A stretch of 64,000 nt of DNA from Owenia fusiformis (lineage: Eukaryota > Annelida > Polychaeta > Sabellida > Oweniidae). The stretch lies in contig CAIIXF020000009.1 in assembly GCA_903813345.2 (NCBI GenBank), forward strand, positions 31,563,259 to 31,627,258, written 5' to 3'. Position numbers and translations under genes: made by a program. A model generated the notes under the pieces. It was given only the letters and a program-made list of their open reading frames with translations, was not told the DNA's origin and searched no databases. Below, in pieces: positions 1 through 13,600 of this stretch (position 1 is its first letter; every line of letters starts with the position of its first letter).

Positions 1-170
1 CATTATTTCAATTTGTAACTTTATAATTGTAACTCTCTAGTGATTAGAGGTAAATAAATATACAATACAATACAATAGACCTGGGAGTATGAATAAAGCC
101 AGCAGAAAGAATAAATATGTTTTGGAAAGTTGTGACGTAAACAAACTTGCCCCGCCATTTTGTTGTTTCG

Positions 171-184
171 GTTGCTATAGCAAC
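171..184. promoter_or_regulatory. RFX X-box-like palindrome
   Basis: The 14 bp sequence gttgctatagcaac is a perfect palindrome that fits the RFX X-box form (GTTRCC/AT-N0-RGYAAC type). A CRE-like tgacgtaa lies about 40 bp upstream at 133-140. No transcription start is visible next to it, so function is inferred only from the motif. Confidence 0.3.
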
Positions 185-388
185 CACAACTCTGGCCAAT
201 CAAATAGAAGACGCTTTAAATTCACAGAATAAAGGTAAATAGGTTTGGGCTACAAACTCTGAAAATTTCATCAAGATTGGTGCAATATTAAGAAAGTTAC
301 AATATCTTTCACCTTATTTATTGGACACCCTGTATATCTTAATATTAGGAAGTTGGGTTAGGTCAGAAAAGAACTCAGAAGTTTAGCC

Positions 389-998
389 TTAAAGGAATAT
401 TCCTTGCCAAACCATCTCTCTCCTCATATGGTAGCTATAACCATATATATGCTTGCCATGTTTAGCAAAACACGCAAAAATGTTTTGATACGGTCAAATT
501 TGATCACTTAGAAATGTGATGCTCAATTCCAGTAAGCTGCCATCTTTTAAAATTTCACACAGGAAGTGATGTCATCGACTCTCAACTTTGCATATAGCAT
601 TAGGTGAGGAGCTATTAAGAATTACAAAACCAGCTAAATATTCTTTTTCAACTTTGTATCTTATTTAATCCTTCTGAAAATCTCTTCTTTTATTCTAAGT
701 TGACAAGCCCTGAAAATATTTTTGCACAGAAAGTAATGATCACTTGTCTAGAAGTGATTTTGTGCTACTTTCCTATACTGTTATGGGCAAGGTTATAGAA
801 GTTGAGAGTTGATGACATCACTTCTTGCAAGAAATCTTAAAAGATGGCAGCTCACTGGAAATAAGCACTAGATTTTTAAATGATCAATATTGACCATATT
901 AAAACATTTTCCCATGTTTTGCTAAATATGGAAACTATATATATGATTATAGCTACCATATCAAGAGAGAAAGGGTCTGGCAAGGAATATTCCTTTAA
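389..998. mobile_element. Foldback/MITE element with ~220 bp inverted arms
   Basis: The left arm begins ttaaaggaatattccttgcc at 389 and the right arm ends with its complement at 998. Similarity continues inward for about 200 bp on each side (389-612 against 790-998), including the blocks with ggtagctataaccatatata and gatgacatcact. TTAA occurs at both ends and could be the target site or part of the symmetric ends. No coding sequence is present. It is a non-autonomous DNA element by structure; the superfamily is not assigned. Confidence 0.7.
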
Positions 999-1451
999 AT
1001 CAATGACACTGTATAATATTACATTAAGGGATATACAAAGCATACCTTTTTGTCGGTCACAATACAATATTCAGCTATTATATATATTGGATTAACATAT
1101 GTTAAGCAAGCATAATATAACATATCAACAAAAACCCTGAATTATCATAATTTCACCAAAAGCCTATCACATTATCCCATGTCATAAGTTTATTTTGAAT
1201 TTCAGTGTAATTTTTCACAAACTGATTTCAATAATAAACTTTGACAATAGTTTTTTTTTAATTACGTTGGGATCTCCATTTTTTCCTCAAGTAAGTCGAT
1301 GGATCATCCTCCAATAGATTGGGATGTGTAACCTCTGATCCAAAAATCACATATTTATTCAAGAAAAATGTCAAGAGAAATCTTCAATAAATTTCTGTTT
1401 CAAAAACAATATGTTAAATTAGCAGTATATTTTCTTTATATCTATCTAATA

Positions 1452-1596
1452 TTATATTGAAGAAACCTAAAAATTATGTATTATATTGTAGAAACCTAAA
1501 AACTATGTATTATATTGTAGAAACCTAAAAACTATGTATTATATTGTAGAAACCTAAAAATTATGTATTATATTGTAGAAACCTAAAAACTATGTG
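1452..1596. repeat. 29 bp minisatellite, 5 copies
   Basis: Five consecutive near-identical copies of a 29 bp unit starting ttatattgtagaaacctaaa. They differ only at a few positions (gaa/gta, att/act). The array lies in the presumed EXOC7 intron after exon 5. Read on the gene (minus) strand each unit contains a tttttag that looks like a weak acceptor, but no exon follows it. Confidence 0.9.
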
Positions 1597-1713
1597 CTAT
1601 GATAATCATAATACTAAATGGAAATGGACACAATAATGATGTATTTTGATGACAGAATTTCGGAAACAAAACCATTTAAATATTTATAATTCATTATTGC
1701 TCATTATACATAC

Positions 1714-3858
1714 CTTCCGTCTCTGATAGTTTATTCAAGAGAGCGATGGCTGGTACAGGCTTACTGTACTGTTGAAGAATGTCTTTGAATTCTCGCTCCA
1801 GTGAATCTTTCCCCGCTTCAAATAATGTGGTCTGAAAACAAAATGTTATTTCCTTATACCACTGTATCAGTCACTTTGCAGGTCCACAAAAGTGATTTAT
1901 CCAAGAGACACTTTTCATTGGATAGATAGAACATTATTTGGGATGTTGGAACTTATGACTGATTCTACTCGTCAATGTTCCCTTTCTATCTGTGTATTGA
2001 TTATTTCAGTTTTTATCACCTGGCTTAGAACATTTATAACACTGGTAAATATTAAATCCAGAATAAATACACTCTACCCTAGCCTAACCACAATGACAAC
2101 AACATTTGGAGATTTAGAGTTGGAACAAAATATCATCACAATTCATACCGCAGTTGACATTTCAGGACTCGCTGGGTTGTTGATTTTGAAGTAATCCATG
2201 GCTCCCTGTAGCTTCTCCATACATTCAAGGTAGTGCTCGAGTCCAGCACTGGGTCTAGGTGGAATAAAACAAAATACATGTTATAATTCTCTACTATTGC
2301 ATAATACGATGCAAAGATACTAAAATTTTGAAACAAATGTTGTGCTCTTATTTTTAAATATAAACTGAAGTTATCATCTCAAATGCAATCACATACATGG
2401 TGAACCAGTGCTTATGACACATCCTGATTATTATAGGAGAGATCTAGCTTCGGAAATTCTCATCATTTTGAGAAAATAGACTCTTAAAATATGTATCTTG
2501 GCCATTACAAACAATTATTACATTTGAAATGAACATTTTTATATTCATTTGTATTACTTACCCCTCTCGTATGTCATTGTCCACCTCTCTGGCAATATGA
2601 TAGAAATTTATAGCATTATCCAGTGATTGAAGGGTCTTTTCCACATCTGTGATTGGTTAAGGCTAAATCTTTAGGTAGAGAGTAGGGGAAACAAAAATTG
2701 ACAACAATAAGTAACTTACATAATTCTTTTTTACACAGAGCAGTTTTATCAATAATTAATTAAATAATCAACTTTTCCAATGACAAGATTTAGAGAGGTT
2801 CGTATTTTGAGGGTGCTACCAGAAGGTCATGACTTTGAATAACTTTACCATCATCAGATCCGCAAATTTCAAGTTCAAGTCATCCTGCCCAGCTTTAATT
2901 AAAATGCACAAAACTATGTGCATATATGTATGTTCCTTTGCTACTGAGCATATGTGGTTCTATATTCTAAAATGAAATAATGCAAAACAATAATGTCATA
3001 TACATGTGCATGATAACAGGCCATATTGCAATGAGGATACTTTCTTGACGTCTTTGTAAGTTGCCAGTTTCATTGTATACTGGTACAATTGTGTCTTCGA
3101 GTTTGCGTAGTCTTCCATCAAAGTTACTTAGAATTGTCAACATGTTTTCCGTCATCTGATTACTCTTCATGAGAGATGCCTTAAGGTTGGACAGATTTCT
3201 CATCTCCTGTAACAATGCATACATGTTAACGTTCTTGTTCTTGTGCTATATGATGTCCAGAAGTAGGAAAAACCAGGAAATTGTTTAACAGTGTGACAAG
3301 TACAAGTCCTTAATTGTACAATAATGTGAATAACAGTATCGTGATTTATTATTTAAGCTATTGACGGACAATGGATACATTATAATCTAAATCACTTTTC
3401 TTGTGTATCAATCAAACCTAAAAAATAAGCAAATGAAGGATCAATTATCACGAATACGTAATATTGTACGTGCAAAACTTTTGCATCAGTTCTATATCTA
3501 GTAAATCTGTGGCCTCTTTCATGAGCTTTCAACGCAATCACTCCAAGCTATACTACAGACATATGATATTGCACAGTGGCCTATTAATTGCTAATATTTC
3601 TTGATTTGATTGATTGATTGATCATTTATGATGCACAGATAAATAATAATAATAATAATAGCTTCTAAGAGACCAAATTGTCACATTTCATCTCCACCTT
3701 GATGAAATAGAGCTTGAGAACTCATTTTCATTTACATTTAAATGATTCTTACTGTCGAAACATATCGACAATTGAATCAGGAAATAATAAAATAAATAAA
3801 AATTTACCCGCTGAAGTTTCTCATCAATATCTGCCTTATTGACGATTGATTCGTCCAT
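1714..3858 (-). CDS. EXOC7: EXOC7/Exo70 exocyst subunit, 5' part (exons 1-5), partial
   Basis: Five minus-strand coding exons with matching phases: 3858-3808, 3206-3041, 2646-2562, 2254-2149 and 1831-1714, about 175 codons of an expected 650-700. Exon 1 begins MDESIVNKADIDEKLQR. Exon 2 carries the coiled-coil start with KSNQMTENMLTILSNFDGRL and LRKLEDTIVPVYNETGNLQR. Exon 3 reads VEKTLQSLDNAINFYHIARE. Exon 4 reads PSAGLEHYLECMEKLQGAMD. Exon 5 contains LFEAGKDSLEREFKDILQQY. These align in order with the N-terminal rod of vertebrate Exo70. Exo70 is the exocyst subunit that tethers secretory vesicles to the plasma membrane through phosphoinositides and Rho GTPases, but the lipid-binding C-terminus is outside the window. 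All internal junctions are GT-AG and the reading frame is continuous across them. The start is the first in-frame ATG, and intron sequence bounds the other exons. Confidence 0.9.
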
Positions 3859-4501
3859 TTTTACAATTCGTATGGAACCCTTCTATAATATTTTAAACAT
3901 GGTTTATATGAATGCGAGTCCTATCGTGTCAATACATGAGATACAAGGCAATGATTGAAGAAAATTTTGCAAAAATTAAAAACGGAAATGCGTCTTTTGG
4001 ATGGCAGTATGTCGTAAATTCGCACTAGTTTTGCGAACGATCAAAAGATTTGTTTGTAGATCACGAACGGATCATAAGCTCATTGAGACTGGGCCAATAA
4101 ATGAATAAGTTCAAAGTGAAAGTGTCGGCTAACACAATAAGATTCCACAAAATAAACTTTCACAATCAAGCAAACAATCGATCAATCAACCATCATTTGG
4201 ATAATCGAACTGCAATGACGCACAATCCGAAGGGGATTAGCAATGGTTAGCACAATCATCACAGCCGAAAATAAACATAATCAATCCTGAATTCCATGTA
4301 CTATACTAGGAGGTTCTGAACAAAACAATGAACACAATAAAATAAATTATGAAAAGATGGATCTATCTCGGGTTCAGTTTGGAATTGCGTTGCTCTGGCA
4401 CAATCAAATAACGGATTGTACAAATCACTTGATGTGAAACATTTGATGGGTTAATAAAATAATTCAGAAAAATCATTATGCAGACCGTAATAAAAACAAT
4501 G

Positions 4502-4520
4502 CCCCCCCCCCCCCTCCCCC
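4502..4520. repeat. Poly-C tract
   Basis: An almost uninterrupted run of C (with one T) on the plus strand, upstream of EXOC7. A similar tract occurs at 33181-33193 in a separate dispersed repeat. Confidence 0.9.
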
Positions 4521-5321
4521 GACACAACTAGAACATAAACTACCTGTGTAGTATCTTGACTACTGAGAGTTTCTCTCTCTCCCATCATGCCGTTTTCAAA
4601 ACTCTATTCCCCCAAGCTTCAGTCATTTTGAGTTGCCGTCTTAACTTTTGAATAATTATTATGTCACCACCATAAGTGTTATAGTCTCCAAGTCCAACAT
4701 CACTAGGCCTATGGCCGGTCATGGGACGTTGTCCTGCCTGTTCGGCGATTGGCATTTGTAACAAATTCTTTCGGAGTCAGGTACTGTTTAGACTGACTTC
4801 AAATTTTCACTGTCAAGATGTATTATAAAATATAGTTTCACGGTGTTCATATATTATGAGTTCTACTGACAAATCTGTGTCAATATCTGTTACCCGTGCA
4901 ACATATTGAAGGTCGAAAAAGGTCAAAACCACTACTTGCAATTGGTGACCTTTATCAGTTTAACGCCTTGTATTTTTCTTATAAAACTCACAAGGCGGCC
5001 ATCAGAACTCACCATTGGTCCGGATTCCAATGGTCCGAATCCCAATTATCCGAAATCCAATCGACCGAAACCCAGAATGGTCCGAATCCCAATTACACTG
5101 GTGTTAAACGTAGCTTGGACATACTGCTCCGTAACGTTAAGATCATGATACATGTATATCTGTGGGGGTTTCAAAAATTCTCTAGATCGCTTATTTGATA
5201 TATATGTTTCAACCACAAATGGTGTGAGTGAGCTTTTGTTCATATATATGGAAGCACGAAGATCGGTAAAATATAATATTAGAAAGGTTTGTTAAAAGAT
5301 TTCAGATTTGTCAAATTGTTT

Positions 5322-6450
5322 AACTTTGATGAGGCCATTTACAGTATCTCCTTGTTAAGTTTTTATCTCATTAATATTTATCAAAACCAATAGAAACCCA
5401 AGTGTGAGTACAGTAAAACCTTTGAATTACATTATTTAATTCAAAAGAGTTTGCTTGCCCGAATACCATTAGTGGTCCAAATCCTTATGTTCCGAATCCC
5501 ATATAATTGGTCCGAAACCCAATCGTCCGAGTCCCAACAGTCCGAATTAAATCCAATTAGTTGCCATTGGTCCGAATCCCATTGGTCATTTTAACATCTA
5601 AATTAGTTGTTGTGAGCGTTCTTGAAGAATTTACAAATTTACGCTATTCTGTTGTTGAACCCAAATCAAGTTTTCAAATGATGTCTTCGATTAATGTAAA
5701 GCTGAAATGGTACAAAATAATCGCAGTAGAAATGGTTTCGCATGTTGCAACGTATATGTAACGCAGCACGACACAACAGAACACGGCAATTTTTGAACAA
5801 AATCTTTTTACACTTTACGCAGCATTTGTACGAGTAATTGTTTCAGACTTTATCACAGTGTTTATGGAAACCCTGTATAATTCGATAACTGATCATAGTA
5901 CGTACATGGCTTCAGAGATATAAATAAACTATTTGTTAAATTTATTGAAATGCGTTTTACGGTTACAACCTCTTATCAAGACGTCCAAAAAGTCATCCTC
6001 ATAATAGTCAAAATGGCGGGTTTTATCTCAAGTATTTGCTTCAATGGGCGTTTCATTCAAACAAGGAATTCATAAGGTCATTGGGTGTCACGCATCAATA
6101 TGATGTTTTATTTCACGTTCACACTTTTCTTACATCCTTATCTTGACATAAAAATAAATCGGGCCGTCAGATCTAGGCGGAATTCGGACCAATGTTATTC
6201 GAATAACGTTAGGACCAATGTTATTCGAATTGGGATTCGGACGATTGGGTTTCGGACCAATGGAATTCGGAACTTAGGATTTGGACCACTCATGGTATTC
6301 GGGCCAAGCAAACTCATTTGAATTTAAACAATGCAATTCAAAGGTTTTACTAGTACTCACACTTGGGTTTTCTATTTCTATTGATTTTGATAAATAATGA
6401 AATAAAAAAACAAGGAGATACTGTAAATAGCCCCATCAAACGTTATCTGA
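5322..6450. mobile_element. Foldback element with arms carrying GTCCGAATCCCA repeats
   Basis: The left arm (about 5322-5570) and right arm (about 6180-6450) are inverted copies of one another. Shared blocks include tacagtatctccttgtt, cccaagtgtgagta, aaaacctttgaatt and gagtttgcttg. The inner part of each arm is a degenerate tandem of a 12-14 bp motif, gtccgaatccca on the left and its complement on the right. The 600 bp centre shows no coding similarity. A further patch of the same motif lies at 5020-5095, outside the arms. Structure suggests a non-autonomous foldback transposon. Confidence 0.7.
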
Positions 6451-6868
6451 CGATAAAAATTAGCAAGTGAAACCTTCTTATGGACTTTGGTGTACATCTA
6501 CTGTACGTGCAGTGTTCATTTTGGTCCATTTGAGCGATTCTTTGTTGTAATAACACAACAACAATTTTATAATATCACAACTATATATTGTATCATTATC
6601 ATAAACACATTCAAGTTATGTGTAAAACATATACTGCACAAATATCTTAAAAAATAAACAACTGTATGCATGTAAAAAACACTGCTCTAATTATTGGTTT
6701 CAGAGACTTAATGTCATGTATTAAGATGGAGCGGTGTTAAATGTGGTATAAATCTTATTTTTAAAATCCAATCACAACATTTAGTTGTCTCATATGTAAA
6801 TATGTATATACACATTTATACATTAAAGTAACATAAACTAAATGTTTTAAATAGTCAAATATCCAAAT

Positions 6869-7042
6869 ACGTAAAACCCGTGTGAGTGGAACACCATTGG
6901 GACCACAAAAAAGTGTTCCACTTGGGAGGTGTTCCACTTAGAGAGGTTCATTAATATGGAGAAGATAGGTCATGGGACTTTAAAACATTGTTCCACTTGT
7001 GAGGTGTTCCACTTACAGAGGTGTTTAACCTAGCAGGTTCTA
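6869..7042. mobile_element. Short MITE, GTTCCACTT family (copy 1)
   Basis: A sequence of about 174 bp starting acgtaaaacccgtgtgag and ending near aacctagcaggttctac. Inside are repeated gtgttccact(t/g)ggaggtgttccactt blocks. Related copies occur at 17022-17195 and 36330-36500. The end style (cagtaaaacctg) recalls Tc1/mariner-pogo MITEs, which is inference only. Confidence 0.5.
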
Positions 7043-7699
7043 CAACTGTGCTGTATATACATGAGATAGCTTATACATAATTTTGTACAATAAAAAGTAA
7101 ATACTGTTCCTGTTACTACATGTACTAAAAATTCTTTTTTAATCAAGACTTGTATCATATTATACATATATAAATAAATACTATAATAGTACATCTAAAG
7201 GTATATAAATGTATAAAATATACATAAATTATTTTCATTTCCTTTAAAAATTCCAAACTAGACCAATAATATTTTGTCTAGATAGATTTTGTCTATAGAC
7301 ATCAAATACAATGTATATGTAAAATGTCATTATACATTAGTATATGTAAAACCTCACAATCTATGTAAATCTGTACATACGAGACCTTTACAATATATAT
7401 AAAAATACATATTTTTGGTTGTTTCTATCACATTTTGGCAAAAAATACCTTATTCAATTCAGGGAATAATTTCCTTCCCTCCTAACTTTACTTCAAGGAA
7501 TACAGTATTATACGATATTAAATAATTGTGTTTTAATACCTGGAGCTAATGTACAACAAAAAAAAGATGATATCCCCCACCCCTGAAGTTGAAAATGTTG
7601 CTGTGTCTATCACTTAAATTTCCAAAAATCAACTTTCTTCATGATCCTAAATTACCCACCATCAAAAACCATCAAATTACAAGATAACCCATATAACAT

Positions 7700-10600
7700 T
7701 TAATCTTCAAGAGACAAGTCCTTTGCAGTCTGTTGTATAATTTCTAACATAAGGTCTTGAGGTAAGTTGCAAAATGCTCGAGATTTAGTAACGGCTGCAA
7801 AATTGTAGCTGATAAAGTCTAGACACATGGAACGCACATCATCTGAAATATAACATCGGCAACCATTTTTATAGCAATCGATATATGCACTGACTAACGC
7901 TTGCTGCATACATTATTCAAAAGTAATACCATTGACTGTCAACTCTTGAAAGCCCATGATAATACCTGGACTGCATCATCAAATAACATACCTTTTTATT
8001 ATGTAGTCACTTCTCAGAAATTATATATTTTAATAGCCTGCTAAATCTACAAAAAATTCTTTACATACCTAGGATTGGGAGCTTTTCAGTGGCTTCTCTG
8101 TAAATATCTACCACATTTTTAACCTTCATTTTACCATTTAGGTAGAATATCGCAAGATGACGTAAAGTCTCCATATTCAGTCGGTCACCAGCTGAAATAA
8201 GAATAGTCATTCTATATAAATTATGTACCACAGTAAATAACCAATAAATGTGATGTTCATAAAGCATCTCCCATATACCTAGCTACTGCAGATACAGTAG
8301 TCTTATGGATCCCAACTCTTCTGTAAAGTGCCCTAAAGTGAACAAGTTAATGAAAACATAGAATGAAATCTTAAAGTGAACTCCCCGAATCTGAGCATTT
8401 TTATCCATTATTGTAACACGAATTAAATGGTAAATATTTATATTTCAATGTTGCCCCTTGCATTTTCTGATGATTATAAATGTATACATGTTGTTACGTA
8501 CGAAAATAACAGAAAGTAAAAACAGCAATTAAAATATGATAACAATATATTTATATTTTGAAAACTAAATAATATGACAATAATATAAAGGAGGTTTAAT
8601 ACTTAAGTGATGTCCAATCAATGATACGGCTTATTCTTATGTCGATAAATGTCGTTGACGATCCTTGAGAATGTTCCAGATCACGAAAGTTTCAATAATC
8701 GTTAATAGTTCTCCAATGTTTGTAATAATTCAATAATGTTCGTCGTAATCCTATAATGTTCGTATCCAATAATGTTTGATGATAATCCACAAATGTTTAT
8801 GATAATCCACGAATGTATATGATAATCCGTATATAGTGTGTGTTGTAATATATGTCCATATAAACTCCTCAGGTTGTGTGTTTATAGTGTTATAAATGTT
8901 CCCAAAGTAGGTGTCTGTAATATTCTGCTAAGAAGATGTCTTTTGATCAACTTTGAAATTCTGCTAACAGCCCAAATCAGCTCTCTCATTATATAGTGCA
9001 AAGGCAAAGTCCAGATGTTTCAAGAAGTTACAATTTCTGGAAATCAACACTGATTGGACATCTTAAGTCACATGATTCAATCTTGATTTAATGATTATAG
9101 TTCCAGTACTTTCTAGAAGGCCAATGGTTAATGAGTCATTCAGTTCAGTTATGTTTACAAGATATAATGTCATTGTGACCTTGACCTAAGATCTCTAATG
9201 AAGATCAGTTACAGTATATGCATATTGATAAACTAAACTTAATGTGAATATAATAGAATATAATACTGTAACACCTCCCTCCTTAAAAGAAAAGTTTTGA
9301 ATACAATGAAAAACTTTTACAATAATATCTGGTGTAGCGAGGGTTACATTTTTTTTAAAGATGAGGTTGAGACTTACATAACATTTGTTTACAATAGTCA
9401 AATACAATAATATTTATAAAGTTACAGACTGAGTAAAACCCGAAAACATATTATACAATAATATTATCAAATCACACTCTAAGTACAATCTTTTATTATA
9501 TCAACACATAGCCTTAGGCAAATGCAGTATAAATAGAATAACCTCTTAAAAATAGAGACATTACACTCTTGAAAGAGTGTCAGCAATCAAATTATCCTTG
9601 CCTTTGATGTGTCTTATGTCAAGATTGTACTCTGACAATAACAGACTCCACCTCAACAATCTACGATTCTTGTTCTTCATTCTATGAAGGAATGTCAGCG
9701 GATTGTGATCAGTAAATACAGTAACCACATGAACTGGTGCACTAACATATACTTCAAAATGTTGTAATGACAGAAGTAATGCTAGACATTCCTTTTCTAT
9801 GGTGGAGTAGTTTTTCTGATGTTTATCAAATTTCTTTGAATAATAACACACTGGATGATCAATACCATCCCTTTCTTGTAATAGAACAGCTCCCATTCCT
9901 ACATCAGAAGCATCTACTTGAATCTTGAATGGCTTGCTAAAATCAGGTGCAACAAGCACTGGTTCTTCACTTAGTATGGCCTTGATTTTATCAAAGGCTG
10001 TATGACATTGCTCAGACCACACATATTTGATGTTTTTCCCAAGTAAATTGGTCAATGGAAGAGCAATTGAAGAGAAATTTGGACAAAACTTCCTATAAAA
10101 GCCAGCCATTCCAAGACTTCTCATTAATTCTTTCTTGTTAGTAGGAGCTGGAAGTTGTGTAATTGATTCCACTTTGGCACTCACTGGTTTGACCTGTCCT
10201 TGACCTACCACATGGCCCAGATATTCAACTGTGGCTTTACAAAATTCACTCTTAGCCAAATTGATGGTTAAATTGGCCAGAGAGATTCTTTCAAACAACT
10301 TACGCAGCAAACACATGTGTTCATCAAAAGTGTCAGAATAGACAATTACATCATCGATGTAAACACCAGTGTTTTTGAGATCTGCTAATAAGCCATTCAT
10401 CATTCTTTGAAATGTGGCAGGTGCATTTTTCATACCAAATGGCATAACTTTAAATTGGTACAAACCATCAGGAGTAACAAAGGCAGATACCTGTTTTGCT
10501 CTTTCAGTTAATGGAACCCCTAGGAATCCTTTGAGGAGATCAAATTTACTGACATATTTAGCAGTTCCAATTTTGTCAATACAGTCGTCAATTCGTGGTA

Positions 10601-13600
10601 TGGGATAAGAATCAGTCTTTGTTACTCGATTCACCTTGATATAATTAACTACTAGCCTACGTCCACCATTTGATTTTGGTACAATGAAAGCAGGTGAACT
10701 CCATGGGCTATTGCTCTTTTCAATTATGTCATTTTCTAACATATAATTGACCTCAGCTCTCAAATCTTCAGATTTTGATGGATTTACTCTATAAGCATGT
10801 TGCTTAATAGGGTTTACATCTTGGACTTCAACATCATGATAAGCTATAGATGTCTTAGTCGGTACATCAGAGAAGATATCAGTGAACTCATGAATTAATT
10901 CTGTGACTTGCTGTTTTTGATCATTTGTCACATGATGCAATTTATGATCTAGATTTGATAATACTTCAGAGTTCTTTAACCTAGACAAACCTTTGATATC
11001 TTCATAGTCTAAATCAGTACAATTGATATCATCTGAATCTTGTAGATCAGTTTCAGTTATAAGGACAGGTGCCAACGTGACCACAGGTTTAATTGAGCCA
11101 TGCTCTTTGTCTGGCTCAAAGTACCTTTTCATCATATTGATGTGACACAATTGTGTTTCTTTGCGCCTATCTGGAGTTTTGACAATATAATTGAGGTCAT
11201 TGACCTTGGAATCCACTACATAAGGACCATAGAATTTTGCTTGTAGCGGATTTGTCTGAAGCGGCAGTAATATAAGAACTTTGTCACCAGGCTGGAATGA
11301 TCTTTCTTTGACTTTTCTGTCATACCAAGTTTTCATTTTACATTGGCTATTTAGCAAATTCTCTTTGGCTATTTCACAAGCCTTTGATAGGCGCTCTTTA
11401 AACCCAGTGACATAGTTCAACAAATTAAACTTTTCAGTTTCTGAAAGCCACTTTTCCTTGAGCAATTTAAGTGGACCACGCACAGAATGACCAAATACTA
11501 GCTCAAATGGACTGAACCCTAATGATTCTTGCTTAGCCTCCCTGGTAGCAAACAGAAGCAAGGGTATGCCCTCATCCCAGTCTTTCTCATATTCAAAACA
11601 GAAAGCTCTAATCATGGTCTTAAGCGTCTGATGGTAACGCTCAAGAGCTCCTTGAGACTCTGGGTGATAGGCACTTGACTTACACTGTTTGATACCCAAG
11701 GTATCCATGACTTGTTGGAATAAGCCTGACATAAAATTTGAGCCCTGATCAGACTGAAGATCTTTTGGTAGTCCAACTAAGGTGAAAAATTTGATGAGTG
11801 ATTTCACTATGTTTTTGGCTTTGATATTTCTAAGTGGAATCGCTTCTGGAAACCGTGTGGCCATACAAAGAATAGTGAGTAAATATTGATTACCAGATTT
11901 TGTTTTTGGTAATGGACCAACACAGTCAATAAGAACCTTACTAAATGGTTCATCAAATGCAGGTATAGGGTGTAAAGGAGCAATTGGAATTTTCTGGTTA
12001 GGTTTCCCTAACATTTGACATGTATGACAAGACCTACAATACTCTTGGACATCTTGTTTTAATTTGGGCCAATAGAAATGATTGAGTATTTTATGGTATG
12101 TTTTAGTTACTCCTAAATGACCTGCCATGGGAGAATCATGAGCTAGACTCAAGATTTCCTTATGATATGATTTTGGGACAACAATTTGATGCACAATTGC
12201 CCAATCATCTTCAGGGGAAGCTTCAGGAGGTCTCCACTTTCGCATTAATATGCCATCCTTTTTGTAGAAACAAACAGGGACCTTGTCAGCTTCATCAATA
12301 GTAAGACATCTTTTATGAAGATCAATGAGTGATAGATCATGCTCTTGTTCATAAATTAACATGTGTTTAGAATGAGGATCATTTTTCAAAGAATCACTAT
12401 CAGAAATAGAGGATGAAACCTCAGAACTAGAAGAGGATGAAACCTCAGAACAAGGAGGGGATGAAACCTCATGAACACTAGCAGAAGAAGATGAAACTTC
12501 ATCAGGACTAGCAAGAGCGGGCGAAACCGCATTAAAATAGTGATCCTGCTCAGAAGGTGAATCACCCCTGGCAATAGGCTTTTTCAATGAAGAATATGCC
12601 TCAATAGATGACTGCTTGGCTCGAACAGAAGGCTGTTTCAATGAAGAATTTGCCTTTAAAATAGGATAAGGATCATCTTTAACAAGTGGTGAGTGACATT
12701 CATCATCAAACAAGGAGCTTAAAAAACCACTATCAAAGTCATCTCCCACAGACGAATCCCCGCTATCAGCTAACCTTTTAGCCATAGCCCTAGTAACAGC
12801 ACAAGCAGGATATATATCAGAGTCCTCTTGGACAGAATCCTCAATAGAACAAGGCTGATCAGAAACAATGGGGTCTAATGATACCTTACCCCCAGCTAAA
12901 TCATTGCCTAAAAGCAATGCGACTCCTTCAACAGGAAGTTGTGGCCTAACACCAACAATAACTGGCCCTTTGACTAACTCTGATGTGATATGAATACGAT
13001 GGAGGGGAACTTTAGTAAAACCTAATTCAATGCCTTGCATCAAAATATGGGTACCTGTGAATGACTCCTCAGATAAAGGAAGGACACCTTCTAATAACAA
13101 AGTCTGAGATGCACCCGTGTCTCTAAGAATCTTAATTGGCTTTGAATTGGTACCATCACTTGACAATGACACAGATCCTTCCGACATGAAAGGCTTATAA
13201 TCCTCCATAATATCACTATGAGTTGATTTCTCAGTATGAGTATATGAATCCCAAACAATGGGCTTTCTTAAAATGGGAACTGTAGCACAACCATTTGAAT
13301 GAGCAGAACCAGACATCTCTCTTCTATTCTTAATCCTATAGCATTCAGAAATAAGATGACCAGGCTTTTTACAATAGTTACAGGTGACGTTTGATTTTGG
13401 ACCTGAAGAATTTGATTGATCTGATTTTGAGCTAGAATTCTGTGATGAATTAGACTGGTCTTTTGCTTTGTTTGATGCATTTGATGATGAGGACTGATTT
13501 GATTTAGAGTCATATGAAGGTTTGTTACCTTGATAACCTCTAAAGTTAGAATTACCTTTGATAAAACTACCCTTATGAGTAAGAGCATAATCATCAGACA

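Larger units (their letters stand above)
1..1713. other. EXOC7 downstream intron or left flank
   Basis: This stretch lies downstream of the last visible EXOC7 exon (minus strand) and should be intron or further gene body. No exon resembling the conserved continuation of Exo70 was found. It contains a palindromic X-box-like motif (171-184), a foldback element (389-998) and a 29 bp minisatellite (1452-1596). A weak exon-like stretch at about 1262-1328 (minus) is listed among the rejected items. Confidence 0.5.
3859..7699. other. Intergenic region between EXOC7 and the BTB gene
   Basis: This contains the presumed EXOC7 promoter and 5' UTR (upstream of 3858 on the minus strand), a C-rich tract near 4502-4520, copies of a gtccgaatccca motif at about 5020-5095, a foldback element (5322-6450), a short MITE (6869-7042) and AT-rich DNA that should include the 3' UTR of the BTB gene. 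No supported coding exon was found. Confidence 0.6.

Noticed and set aside
1262-1328. Minus-strand exon-like stretch reading EVTHPNLLEDDPSTYLRKKW with AG before and GT after
   Set aside because: The phase would fit EXOC7 exon 5, and GSEVTHP faintly recalls an Argonaute motif, but it matches neither the Exo70 continuation nor a Piwi domain further on, and the acceptor tract is weak.
12386-13594. Secondary frames of 62 and 108 residues inside the retrotransposon
   Set aside because: Shadow frames of gag-pol (Ser-rich linker and knuckle region).
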